The notes beneath the pieces were generated by a model. That model worked only from the letters and a program-made list of their open reading frames with translations. It did no database searches and was not told where the DNA came from. Shown one piece after another: positions 1-7,134 of a stretch of 33,042 bases of DNA (position 1 is the first letter of the stretch; every line of letters begins with the position of its first letter). The DNA is taken from positions 1-33,042 of the forward strand of contig DATLUO010000009.1 in assembly GCA_035533075.1 (NCBI GenBank). Reading direction: 5' to 3'. The position numbers and the translations under genes are program-made. Source of the DNA: Pirellulales bacterium (GTDB taxonomy: Bacteria > Planctomycetota > Planctomycetia > Pirellulales > JAICIG01).

Positions 1-2
1 AC

Positions 3-317
3 AACCTGGTGCTGATGCGGCAATGGGGAACATTGCGCCGCGGCTGGCGGCCCGGCGAGCCGGGCCGCTATCGCTGGCGCGTCATTCAGCGCCGGCCCAC
101 CTTTTGGAGCTCGCGCGATCGCTGGCTGGTGGAACATGAAACGCCGGCATTCAGCAAAACCATACGCCCGCCGACCTGGGGCATCGGCCCCTGGCGGCTC
201 GACGTTCCGCTGATCATGGTGTTCTCGTGCGATCCATCAGCCAAAGCCGCCCAAGTTCCCGACGCCCGTGTTTTACGACGTATTACAGGGACTCTCACCG
301 CGCCAAACGGATTGTGA
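3..317 (+). CDS. C-terminal part of an unrecognised protein (5' end outside window)
   Basis: The frame is open from the left edge to a TGA at 315-317, and codon use for the first 75 residues or so looks coding for a high-GC genome. The visible part is rich in Trp, Arg and Pro (for example WGTLRRGW, RPPTWGIGPWRLDVP) with no membrane segment or motif I can name. The last 25 residues are compositionally different and may be a read-out tail after a truncation. The next genes lie on the opposite strand and converge on it. No function is proposed. Confidence 0.45.
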   Translation, partial: NLVLMRQWGTLRRGWRPGEPGRYRWRVIQRRPTFWSSRDRWLVEHETPAFSKTIRPPTWGIGPWRLDVPLIMVFSCDPSAKAAQVPDARVLRRITGTLTAPNGL

Positions 318-351
318 CGAGCGAGGCCGTTGGTGTTGTAGCCGAGACGCA

Positions 352-930
352 TTAGTCGGGCTGATCGAGCAGTTCTTGAAGCCGCGCGGCCAGCGCCGCG
401 GGCAGCCGGCCGAGCCAGGTGCGATCGATCAGGCCGACATCAAGCATGTCGAGCAAATGCACCTGGTCTTTTCGCCGGTAGGAGGTCAGTTTCATCCGCA
501 CGAGAGCCTCGAGAGTGACGACTTGAAACTGATCGCTGGCCACGCTTTCGCTGACGTCGGGCACCGGCTGCAAGTCGGCCTCGCGCACCGTTTCACCGGC
601 GAACACCACATGCACCGCGTCGCGGGCCTTGGCGTTCGGTCCGTCGAGAAACATGTCGATACCGGCCGCATGGCGATAGACGAAGCCGGCCTGGCCCATG
701 GCCGTGATGGCGCGTTCGAGATCCGATCGTCGCAGCACGATATTTACGTCCCGCGTATTTCGGACGGCGGCTTCATCGACGCGCGAGACCCAGTCGGCCA
801 CCGCGTTGCCGCCGGCCACGGCATAGGGAACGCCGGCGGCTTCCAAAGCACGCGCGGCGCGCAGCGTGCGGTCGCGGACTTTTTCCACGGCCCGAATCAT
901 CCTTTCCCATGATGGTTTGTGTAACTGCAT
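352..930 (-). CDS. Minor nucleotidyltransferase-like protein
   Basis: The 192-residue protein starts at the internal ATG 928-930 (MQLHKPSWERM), where the similarity to nucleotidyltransferase-fold proteins that I recognise from planctomycetes begins. The nucleotidyltransferase signature is a Gly-Gly pair (residues 40-41, AVAGGNAV) followed about 20 residues later by the metal-binding strand. Here that strand reads RDVNIVL (61-67) where D-x-D is expected, so the second Asp is Asn and catalysis may be weakened. The C-terminal half (LVRMKLTSYRRKDQVHLLDML) is typical of proteins annotated as nucleotidyl transferase AbiEii or MNT-like. The frame stays open upstream into a PIN-toxin fragment, so a 280-residue fusion starting at 1194 is also possible. 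Whether it belongs to a toxin-antitoxin pair cannot be told. Confidence 0.7.
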   Translation of the reverse strand: MQLHKPSWERMIRAVEKVRDRTLRAARALEAAGVPYAVAGGNAVADWVSRVDEAAVRNTRDVNIVLRRSDLERAITAMGQAGFVYRHAAGIDMFLDGPNAKARDAVHVVFAGETVREADLQPVPDVSESVASDQFQVVTLEALVRMKLTSYRRKDQVHLLDMLDVGLIDRTWLGRLPAALAARLQELLDQPD

Positions 931-1194
931 CTCGGCGATATGACTTTCCGTTAAGTCAGTTTTATCAGGGCATCTCGTCCCCGCGATGACCAGGAACCAG
1001 CCGATACCCTGTGGAATGCGCCGCTGTCTCTCCGCCCGCGTGAGCGCGTGGGCGGCTTCGATCGGGAAAAAATCGGGGGCGATCAGCTCATGGACGCCGT
1101 TGCGGCAATCAGCGCGCCGTTGAAGCGCTTTTGCCGTGTCTGGCTCGGGAAGTGCCCATTTCAATGCGACGGAGGAATCGAGGACGTACTTCAT
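931..1194 (-). pseudogene. Truncated PIN-domain (VapC-like) toxin, in frame with the downstream nucleotidyltransferase
   Basis: It begins MKYVLDSSVALKWALPE, a typical VapC start with the first catalytic Asp (D6), and includes the second acidic residue in FFPIEAAHAL (E46). After about 62 residues the PIN similarity stops. The C-terminal acidic residues needed for RNase activity are absent, so about half of a normal 130-140 aa toxin remains. There is no stop codon before the nucleotidyltransferase ATG at 930, so translation from here gives a chimera. The start overlaps the stop of the upstream antitoxin-like gene as ATGA, the usual toxin-antitoxin arrangement. Confidence 0.65.
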
Positions 1195-1391
1195 TCCTCG
1201 TCACGAATTTCACGGATAAGATCGACCGCAATCTCGATGGTCCCATACTTCTGGCGAATCTCCTCAGTAAGCTGATCGCCCCGCTCTTGGATACGTTGGT
1301 ATACGTCCGGCGGTAATGGGGTACCGTGAACAATGCGATCCATAAGAGCTTGCGTGTCCGCATCCAAGATCGGTGTCGTATCGGTATTCAT
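1191..1391 (-). CDS. Small antitoxin-like protein, partner of the truncated PIN toxin
   Basis: It encodes 66 residues (MNTDTTPILD to IREIRDEE), acidic and mostly helical. The ATG at 1389-1391 is preferred to a GTG further up (1457) because a GGAG lies nine bases upstream and the extra residues look non-coding. Its stop overlaps the PIN start by four bases, so the two are translationally coupled. I know this kind of short protein only as the gene preceding PIN toxins. No DNA-binding motif is obvious. If the toxin is broken, this antitoxin is either a relic or acts on toxins encoded elsewhere. Confidence 0.6.
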   Translation of the reverse strand: MNTDTTPILDADTQALMDRIVHGTPLPPDVYQRIQERGDQLTEEIRQKYGTIEIAVDLIREIRDEE

Positions 1392-1458
1392 ATTGGAATT
1401 CTCCGCTACGAAGGTGGTCCCGTCAACCAGTTCCGGCGTTTGGCGTCCATCGAGCACG

Positions 1459-3678
1459 TCATCCGCCTGTGCCCCCGAACTCTTTGATCGCCAACGTCTG
1501 CAACGCCTTCAAATCCACTTTGCCCGTCCCCAACACCGGTATCTCCGCAACCTGATGAAAACTGTCGGGCGAAGGAATCCAGAGGTTCGGCAGCCCGGCC
1601 TGCGAAAGCTCTTTGCAGACCGCTTCGGGCGATTTGTCCAGGCCCGTGTGCAGCACCACCAACCGCTCGCCCTTACGCTCGTCGGGCACGGCCGTCACCG
1701 CCACTTTCAACTCGTCTTCGCCCGCGCCGATGATCTTCTGGATCGTCTCCTCGATCTTCAGGTGCGGCACCATCTCGCCGCCCAGTTTCGAGAAGCGACT
1801 CTCACGCCCGGTGATGCGAATGAAGCCGTCTTCGTCGATCGAGGCCAGGTCGCCCGTCTTGTACCAGCCGTCGCGAATCACCTGGGCGGTCTTTTCCGGC
1901 TGGCCCAAGTAGCCGGCCATCACGTTGGGGCCTTTGATCCAGAGCATGCCCGGCTGGTTGACGCCCAGCTCCTGGTCCGATTCCGGGTCGGTGATCTTGG
2001 CGGCGACGCCGGGCAGCGGCCGGCCCACCGTTCCCTCTTTGGCCAGGACCTGCGTCTTGTCCGTGGTCCGACTGGGCGGAATGTTCACGGCCACCACCGG
2101 CGACAGCTCCGTCGTCCCATAGCCCTCCAGCGGCCGCACGCCAAACCGCTCCTCGAAGGCGTCGCACAACTCCTTGGGAAGTTTTTCGGCGCCGGCCAGC
2201 ACGACGTCGAGCGCGGCGAAATCTTCGGGCTGGCAGCGCTTCAGGTAGAACCGCAGAAACGTGGGCGTGGCGATCATGATGGTGGCCTGGTGCTTGCCGC
2301 ACATTTCGCCCACGTGCCGGGCGTCGCGCGGGTCGTAGTGATACACCCCTTTGGGAGCCAGCGTGAGCGCGGTCCACATCGTCGCCGTATAGCCGAAGGA
2401 GTGAAAGAAGGGGAGCACGCCCGCCAGCACGTCGTTGTCCGACAAATGGACGAGTTGATTGAAGGCGTTGACGTTCGAGGCCACGTTGCGGTGCGTCAGC
2501 ATCACGCCCTTGGGTTCGCCCGTCGAACCCGACGTGAAAATGATCGTCAACAGGTCGTCGGGCGTCAGGCGCGTCAGCCCCAGAAGCCGTTCGAGCAGCC
2601 GGAGCGGCGTGGCGTAGGTGGCGACGGCGGCCGAGAGTTTGTCGGCCAGCGTCACCTTCTCGCGAAGCTCTTCCAGAAAAACCGGTTCGGCCTCGAGTTC
2701 ATAGTGCAGCTTTTCCATCACGCGGTGGCTGGTGAGCACGTGCCGGATGCCGGCCTGGCGGATGCAGGAGTTCATCACCGTCGAGGAGACGGTATAGTTC
2801 AGGTTGACCGCCACGCGGCCCGCCAAAGCCAGCGCGGCGTTGGCCAGCACGCCGCCGCCCGAAGGCGGCAGGATCAGGCCGACGTTCTTTTCGTCCTGGG
2901 CCAACACATTTCGCAACAGCAGCCGCCGCAGAATCAGCGAACGCATCAACAGCGATCCCCCGGTCATCTCTTGCCCGCTGGTATCGGCCAGCTTCGCGCG
3001 GCGCAGGCTCCTGCGGCACTCTCGCAGCATGGCACGCGGCAAGACCAACGAATGTTCGCGACTCTCTCGCAAGGCGATGACTCCTAATTCGGCCACGGTG
3101 CGGCGAACGATCTCCGGTTCGCCGACGTGGCTCAACGGCGGGCCAAACCAGACCGACACGGAACGCCGCCAACGGCGCGGCCATTTCCAGAAGAACTTAC
3201 CGTCCGAAAAACTAAAGATACTTCCCCACAGCCCTTCCAGGTATACCGGAATAATCGGCACGCCGGTCTGCCCGGCCAGAGCGAGAAACCCGCGTTTGAA
3301 CCCCCGCAACTGGCCCGAACGCGTAATCCCGCCCTCGGGAAACATGCAGACCAGCTCGCCCTTGCCGAGCGCCTCACGGGCAACACGAAGGGTTTCGGCC
3401 AGTGCTTTGGGACCCGGCCGCATCGGCACCACACCGGCGATGCGGCAGAGCCAGGACACTTTCCAGGACTCGACGAAACTGGCCTTCGCCAGAATGCGGA
3501 TGGGCCGCGGCGACGCCGCCAAGAGCAGAACTCCGTCGATAAACGTGACGTGATTGGCGACTAACAGGGCCGGCCCACGCCGCGGAAGGTGTTCCCTCCC
3601 GCGCACGCCGAAGCGGTACAGGATGCGAAGCAGCACGCGAAGCAATCGCCAAAGCGTTGCGTAGCGAAGGTCCATCAT
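1459..3678 (-). CDS. aas: Bifunctional lysophospholipid acyltransferase / acyl-ACP synthetase (Aas-type)
   Basis: The 739 residues hold two domains in the order of E. coli Aas (719 aa). Residues 20-200 form a PlsC-type acyltransferase with the NHVTFID motif (catalytic H43 and D48) and FPEG at 113-116. Residues 240-735 form an AMP-binding acyl-activating enzyme with the P-loop FTSGSTGEPKG at 381-391, followed by YGTTE and the GWYKTGDL hinge region. The family activates fatty acids to acyl-ACP and re-acylates lysophosphatidylethanolamine at the inner membrane, so this is probably phospholipid repair. The first two codons are both ATG (3678 and 3675). No LplT-like flippase gene is next to it. 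The upstream neighbour is divergent, so it probably has its own promoter in 3679-3772. Confidence 0.88.
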   Translation of the reverse strand: MMDLRYATLWRLLRVLLRILYRFGVRGREHLPRRGPALLVANHVTFIDGVLLLAASPRPIRILAKASFVESWKVSWLCRIAGVVPMRPGPKALAETLRVAREALGKGELVCMFPEGGITRSGQLRGFKRGFLALAGQTGVPIIPVYLEGLWGSIFSFSDGKFFWKWPRRWRRSVSVWFGPPLSHVGEPEIVRRTVAELGVIALRESREHSLVLPRAMLRECRRSLRRAKLADTSGQEMTGGSLLMRSLILRRLLLRNVLAQDEKNVGLILPPSGGGVLANAALALAGRVAVNLNYTVSSTVMNSCIRQAGIRHVLTSHRVMEKLHYELEAEPVFLEELREKVTLADKLSAAVATYATPLRLLERLLGLTRLTPDDLLTIIFTSGSTGEPKGVMLTHRNVASNVNAFNQLVHLSDNDVLAGVLPFFHSFGYTATMWTALTLAPKGVYHYDPRDARHVGEMCGKHQATIMIATPTFLRFYLKRCQPEDFAALDVVLAGAEKLPKELCDAFEERFGVRPLEGYGTTELSPVVAVNIPPSRTTDKTQVLAKEGTVGRPLPGVAAKITDPESDQELGVNQPGMLWIKGPNVMAGYLGQPEKTAQVIRDGWYKTGDLASIDEDGFIRITGRESRFSKLGGEMVPHLKIEETIQKIIGAGEDELKVAVTAVPDERKGERLVVLHTGLDKSPEAVCKELSQAGLPNLWIPSPDSFHQVAEIPVLGTGKVDLKALQTLAIKEFGGTGG

Positions 3679-3772
3679 AACCGTTATCCGCGGACGTGCC
3701 CTGGAGAGTCCTGGCCGCCCAGCACGATATGCAAGAAACAGGCCAGTGGTTGTCCGGCAGCAGGTGCCTCGA

Positions 3773-4066
3773 ATGGAACTGAATCGTAACCATTATTTCA
3801 TGGCGGGCGTGGTACTCGTGCTGCTGGGCATCCAGCTCCGGTTGGTCGATTCGTTCGTGCTCAACGAGCAAACGACGCGGATGCTGAACCAGCCGTCGAG
3901 CGAGGGCATGATGAGCATTCGGCCCATGCTGCAAGGCGTGACGCCGATGCCGCGGAAGGTGATTAAACCGCCCCAATCGTTGGGTTGGGCGCTGATGTCG
4001 ATCGGGTCGGTCCTGATCCTGCACGCCTTGGCGATGAAGCCGCCCGGCGCGGAGCCGCAGCACTAG
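3773..4066 (+). CDS. Small membrane protein, two predicted helices, unknown function
   Basis: It encodes 97 residues starting MELNRNHYFMAG. An upstream GTG at 3746 would add nine residues, but the ATG at 3773 fits the hydrophobic start better. One hydrophobic helix follows at about residues 8-26 (YFMAGVVLVLLGIQLRLV) and a second near the C-terminus (about 74-90, LGWALMSIGSVLILHAL), with a polar loop of about 45 residues between them. No family is recognised. It is divergent from aas and is followed after 14 bases by another small envelope-directed gene, so the pair is probably co-transcribed. Confidence 0.6.
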   Translation: MELNRNHYFMAGVVLVLLGIQLRLVDSFVLNEQTTRMLNQPSSEGMMSIRPMLQGVTPMPRKVIKPPQSLGWALMSIGSVLILHALAMKPPGAEPQH

Positions 4067-4080
4067 CGGGCAGGTGCCAC

Positions 4081-4497
4081 ATGCAGGCTAGACTACCGTC
4101 TCCTCATCGACTCATGCCCTTGCTCGCCTTGCTGATCGCGCTGGCGGCAGGCGGCGTCTGCGCGCTACGACTGGTGGCCGACGAGTCAGGTGGACCCCAG
4201 GCCACGCCCGGCGCCTCCAAGCCTCGGCTTCGCAGAGAGGGGACGCAACTGCACGACGAGCCGGGGCGCTTCACCTTGGCCGGAAACCGGGCCACGTTCG
4301 TCGCCGTCGACGGAACGAATTATGCCGGACTGGAAAACTTGAACTTGGAACGCGTCGCCAAGATCATCGCGGCCAGCCCCGACTCGGTGGAATGGTTGGT
4401 CACCGGGACCGTGACGGAATACGAAGGCTCGAACTACCTGCTCATCAGCCGCGCCCGGCGGAAAGCCGCGACGGGCAAGGTGCCTCGCAGCTTTTGA
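4081..4497 (+). CDS. Small membrane-anchored or secreted protein, unknown function
   Basis: It encodes 138 residues from the ATG at 4081. A hydrophobic segment at about residues 12-28 (LMPLLALLIALAAGG) acts as a signal anchor or signal peptide. A low-complexity stretch follows, then a compact domain (about 65-130) with alternating strands (RFTLAGNRATFVAVDG, WLVTGTVTEYEGSNYLLISRA) that could be a small beta-barrel of OB type. The fold suggestion is inference from strand spacing only. It lies 14 bases after the preceding small membrane gene and converges on the enoyl-CoA hydratase gene. Confidence 0.6.
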   Translation: MQARLPSPHRLMPLLALLIALAAGGVCALRLVADESGGPQATPGASKPRLRREGTQLHDEPGRFTLAGNRATFVAVDGTNYAGLENLNLERVAKIIAASPDSVEWLVTGTVTEYEGSNYLLISRARRKAATGKVPRSF

Positions 4498-4525
4498 GTG
4501 CTGCCAAACGTAAGGTGGGGCAAGC

Positions 4526-4539
4526 CCCGGCGCGCCGGG
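4526..4539. repeat. 14-bp perfect GC palindrome
   Basis: CCCGGCGCGCCGGG reads the same on both strands without a loop. It sits inside a longer GC-rich stretch (about 4515-4555) in the convergent gap between two genes. It may belong to a dispersed intergenic repeat or help stop transcription. Confidence 0.4.
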
Positions 4540-4559
4540 ACGAGCGCCGGCCCACTCGA

Positions 4560-4594
4560 TTTGGATTTTTGATTCCGCCAATCCAAAATCCAAA
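4560..4594. terminator. Possible bidirectional terminator hairpin
   Basis: Two 15-base arms (4560-4574 and 4580-4594) pair with one mismatch around a five-base CCGCC loop. The stem is AT-rich, unlike the surrounding DNA, and lies between the convergent genes ending at 4497 and 4606. A terminator for both directions is a reasonable reading. A dispersed repeat element is the alternative, since the stem is not GC-rich as in classical intrinsic terminators. Confidence 0.4.
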
Positions 4595-4605
4595 ATTGTA
4601 ATGGC

Positions 4606-5391
4606 CTACTGCCACTTCGGCTCGCGCTTCTCCAAAAACGCGGCCAGCCCTTCGGCGGCCGCGTCGGTGGTCCGCGCGGTGGCGCTCACCGCGGCGCCGG
4701 CGGTGAGCAGCATAGGCAGGTGCTCGGCGATCATTTCGTTCAAGAGCCGCTTGGTGAGCTGCAACGCCTCGCTGGAAGAGCGGGCGCATTCGGCGGCCAT
4801 CGCCACGGCGCGCGGCCAAAGCTGGTCGGGCTCCGCCAACTCGTGAAACAGTCCAATGCGGTGCGCTTCGCTGGCGTCGATCGTTTCGGCCGAAAGCAAG
4901 AGCCTCGCCGCCTGTCCGCCTCCCAAGCGAAAGGCGAGGAGCGGCGCCACGAGGCCGGCCACAATCCCGCGGCGCGGTTCGGGCAAGCCAAACTTCGCCT
5001 CCCGCGAGGCGATCACGATATCGCAGCCGAGCACCAGGCCCGCGCCGCCGGCCAGTGCTGGCCCGTTCACCGCGGCAATCAGCGGCTTCGGAAAACGCCA
5101 CAGCAGTTCCAGCAGGTCGCGATAGAGATCGGCGTCGTCCTGCCAGCGCTGGCGGGCGTTTTCCTCGCGGCTGGTGTCGAGCATCTCCTGCAAATCCATG
5201 CCGGCGCAAAACGCCGGGCCCGCCCCTGTCAGAATGACCGCCCGCACCCGGCGTTCGAGGTGCAGATCGCCGAGAGCCTCTTGCAGCTCGCCCAGCATGG
5301 CGCGATTCAGCGCATTCCGCTTCTCGGCGCGGTTCAAAATCACCGTGCCCGCATGGTCGTGAATGTGGAGGCGAATCAGGGGAGCAGTCAT
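4606..5391 (-). CDS. Enoyl-CoA hydratase/isomerase family protein
   Basis: It encodes 261 residues from ATG 5391; an alternative in-frame ATG at 5403 adds four. The crotonase fold is shown by the two oxyanion-hole segments AFCAGMDLQEM and VNGPALAGGAGLVLGCD, followed by FGLPEPRRGIV, where the catalytic acidic residue usually lies. The length matches family members (255-270 aa). The family hydrates or isomerises enoyl-CoA thioesters in fatty-acid or amino-acid breakdown. The exact substrate cannot be read from the sequence, and no other beta-oxidation gene is adjacent. It is divergent from smpB with a gap of about 65 bases. Confidence 0.85.
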   Translation of the reverse strand: MTAPLIRLHIHDHAGTVILNRAEKRNALNRAMLGELQEALGDLHLERRVRAVILTGAGPAFCAGMDLQEMLDTSREENARQRWQDDADLYRDLLELLWRFPKPLIAAVNGPALAGGAGLVLGCDIVIASREAKFGLPEPRRGIVAGLVAPLLAFRLGGGQAARLLLSAETIDASEAHRIGLFHELAEPDQLWPRAVAMAAECARSSSEALQLTKRLLNEMIAEHLPMLLTAGAAVSATARTTDAAAEGLAAFLEKREPKWQ

Positions 5392-5407
5392 GGTTAGCTT
5401 CACGGGT

Positions 5408-5413
5408 TATACT
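5408..5413 (+). promoter_or_regulatory. Possible -10 element for smpB
   Basis: TATACT (5 of 6 to consensus) lies 45 bases before the proposed ACG start of smpB in the divergent gap. No convincing -35 hexamer was found at 16-18 bases, so this is a weak call. Confidence 0.3.
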
Positions 5414-5443
5414 GAACGGGCCGGTGAAAGAGCAAGGTTCGAG

Positions 5444-5450
5444 AAAGGAG
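5444..5450 (+). promoter_or_regulatory. Shine-Dalgarno that decides the smpB start
   Basis: AAAGGAG is the strongest ribosome-binding site in this stretch. It is spaced seven bases from the in-frame ACG at 5458 and far (67 bases) from the GTG at 5518. It supports the ACG as the true start of smpB. Confidence 0.6.
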
Positions 5451-5457
5451 CAGAGCC

Positions 5458-5952
5458 ACGGCAAAGAGCGACAAGAGCAAAACGAAACGCGATGCCGAGC
5501 ACGACAACGAGCGTGTCGTGGCCCAGAACCGCCGCGCGCGTCACGAGTACGACGTGCTCGAGACGCTGGAGTGCGGCGTCGTGCTGGTGGGCAGCGAGGT
5601 GAAGAGCCTGCGCACGGGCAAGCTTTCGCTGGAAGAGGCTTACGGCCGCGTGAAAGGGGGCGAAGTCTGGTTGCTGGGCTGCGATATTCCCGAATACGCC
5701 CAGGCCAACCGCTTCAACCACGACCCGCGCCGCCCGCGCAAGCTGCTCATGCACCGCCGCGAAATCCGCAAGTTCGCCAACCGGGCCTACGAACAGGGCC
5801 TCACGCTGGTGCCGCTGAAGATGTACTTCAAACAGGGCCGCGTGAAGCTGCTGATGGGCATTTGCCGTGGCCGCAAACTTCACGACAAGCGCGAGAAGAT
5901 CAAAAAGTCGACGGTCCAACGCGACATCGCGCGGGCCATGCGGCGGAAGTGA
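5458..5952 (+). CDS. smpB: SsrA-binding protein SmpB, probable ACG start
   Basis: SmpB binds tmRNA and delivers it to stalled ribosomes for trans-translation. The core is unmistakable: AQNRRARHEY, LVGSEVKSLRTGK, RPRKLLMHRREI, QGLTLVPLKMYFK and the basic tail HDKREKIKKSTVQRDI. The only conventional start is GTG 5518, which begins at AQNRRARHEY and cuts off the usual polar N-terminal tail. The frame stays open upstream to a TGA at 5425. At 5458 an ACG follows AAAGGAG (5444-5450) by seven bases, giving T/M-A-K-S-D-K-S-K, a typical SmpB beginning, and 164 residues in all. I therefore place the start there, as either a rare ACG initiation codon or an ATG-to-ACG change. No tmRNA gene is adjacent. 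Confidence 0.88.
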   Translation, partial: TAKSDKSKTKRDAEHDNERVVAQNRRARHEYDVLETLECGVVLVGSEVKSLRTGKLSLEEAYGRVKGGEVWLLGCDIPEYAQANRFNHDPRRPRKLLMHRREIRKFANRAYEQGLTLVPLKMYFKQGRVKLLMGICRGRKLHDKREKIKKSTVQRDIARAMRRK

Positions 5953-6099
5953 GGGGTAGCGGAATGGAATAAACGAACCGCGAGAAGGTCGCCGAGCGAA
6001 GAGAGAAGCCGGGAGGAAGCCTGGATCCGCGCCAGCGGCCGCGACCAGTGGCCTTACGGGCCCCGTGACTCCAACGTGCCGGATGAATCTGTACAACGC

Positions 6100-6151
6100 A
6101 CGGATGAAACACAGATCAAACTCGGATTTGCGTTATCCGTGTTTCATCCGT
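6100..6151. repeat. Inverted repeat, 13-bp perfect arms
   Basis: ACGGATGAAACAC at 6100-6112 is the exact reverse complement of 6139-6151. Pairing continues inward for four more bases with one mismatch, leaving an unpaired centre. It stands in the non-coding gap after smpB, just before a restriction-modification gene scrap. ATCCGTGTTTCATCCGTG-type words are dispersed intergenic repeats in environmental genomes as far as I recall, so a scattered repeat is more likely than a terminator. Confidence 0.5.
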
Positions 6152-6223
6152 GAGAATCAGCGGCTGATAACCCTTGGCGAAACCGCCGTCGGCCGCACGC
6201 TGAGACCCAAGGTCCGCTGCAAC

Positions 6224-6471
6224 CTTCATCCGCGCAATCAGGGCACCGGCATCCCCGACGGCGGGCTCGACACCGCCGACCAGTTTCAGCGGCCATCGGC
6301 CGGCGAGCCGAAGCCCGGCCAACTCCCAGCCGCGGCGCCATCGAGGTCAAGGGTACGAAGCCCGACGAGATGGCCGTCGCCGACAGCCCGCAAGTGGCCG
6401 GATACCTGAAGACCTACGGCATCGTGCTGGTCACCAACCTGCGCAGCTTCGTGATCGTCGATCGGAATTGA
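6224..6471 (+). pseudogene. Frameshifted N-terminal scrap of a DNA methyltransferase / type ISP-like restriction enzyme
   Basis: One frame reads HPRNQGTGIPDGGL then DQFQR and PKPGQLPA up to about 6330. The continuation is in another frame from 6331: RGAIEVKGTKPDE, VAGYLKTYGIVLVTNLRSFVIV, ending at TGA 6469-6471. Both parts match the order of an N-terminal segment I recognise in large Eco57I/type ISP-like adenine methylase-restriction proteins (GxGIPDGG, then RGxIEVKGT, then QVxxYxxxYxxVLVTNxRxFxxV). Those proteins are around 1000 residues long; only about 80 residues are left here. A C-terminal scrap of the same kind lies at 7602-7667, beyond the VapC gene. Confidence 0.6.
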
Positions 6472-6570
6472 CTTTCTCCCGCAGTTGGCCGAAGATTCTT
6501 TTGGAGGCTCGGTTGAGGAGCCGCCTTCGGGTTGCCGTGTTTTTATGTCCTGTTTCCTGCTCCTGGGTGA

Positions 6571-7134
6571 ATGTCCCGCATGATGAAGACGTTTTCAGCC
6601 ATTTTTGAGAACGGCGTCTTCCGGCCCGTCGAGCCCGTCGATTTCCCTGAGCACTGCCAGGTGCGTGTCGATGTGCGATCGGTTGAACCGACGGGCGAAA
6701 GCAGCCGTGATGAGGTTTCTGCCAACACGCCGATGCCCCAGCGAGTGCGCCTCGTCGGCAGGCTGGCGATGATTCCTGCCGGCACGCATGCCTTCGACCT
6801 CGTTCTGGATGACGGGCGGCAGGCCGGGGTCGAATTGGTCGCAGGCGACACGGCGGTCGTCTCCCGGCTGATCGGCGAGCGAGTACTTGTCCTCGGCACG
6901 GCGATGTACGGACCTTCTGGCAACTTGCTGAGGATCGACGCCGACGAGGTCAACCTTTCGGGAGACGACGGCCGCTTCTTCTCGGCGGCCCCGCGACTGG
7001 CCCGCGAACGCTTGGATGTTGATGAGGTTCTGCATGAGCAGCGTCACAAGCGTGGTGTGTCGGCCATCCTTGGCCAATGGCCGGGCGACGAGAGCGATGA
7101 CGAGATCGCGGCGGCACTGAAGGAACTGAGTTGA
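6571..7134 (+). CDS. DUF104 (AF2212-like) antitoxin, long form
   Basis: The N-terminus MKTFSAIFENGVFRPVEPVD (from the ATG at 6583) is the signature of AF2212-like antitoxins, usually 60-75 residues. This one has 187 residues: after the N-terminal module there is an added beta-rich domain of about 100 residues (VRLVGRLAMIPAGTHAFDLVLDD, ERVLVLGTAMYGPSG), and then an acidic tail (WPGDESDDEIAAALKELS) of the kind that occupies a PIN toxin's active-site groove. Starts at 6571, 6580 and 6583 are all possible; 6571 is given as the longest. The stop TGA shares one base with the ATG of the vapC gene. It probably represses its own promoter, as such operons usually do. Confidence 0.75.
   Translation: MSRMMKTFSAIFENGVFRPVEPVDFPEHCQVRVDVRSVEPTGESSRDEVSANTPMPQRVRLVGRLAMIPAGTHAFDLVLDDGRQAGVELVAGDTAVVSRLIGERVLVLGTAMYGPSGNLLRIDADEVNLSGDDGRFFSAAPRLARERLDVDEVLHEQRHKRGVSAILGQWPGDESDDEIAAALKELS

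Noticed and set aside
1333-3087. A 584-codon open frame antisense to the aas gene
   Set aside because: Its product is rich in His, Arg and Gln without motifs, typical of the reverse strand of high-GC coding DNA. The aas frame has two complete catalytic domains.
5518-5520. GTG 5518 as the smpB start
   Set aside because: It lacks a ribosome-binding site and removes the usual polar N-terminal tail, while an upstream ACG has an ideal one.
5953-6230. tmRNA gene next to smpB
   Set aside because: No tRNA-Ala-like end pairing and no tag-peptide frame were found in the gap.
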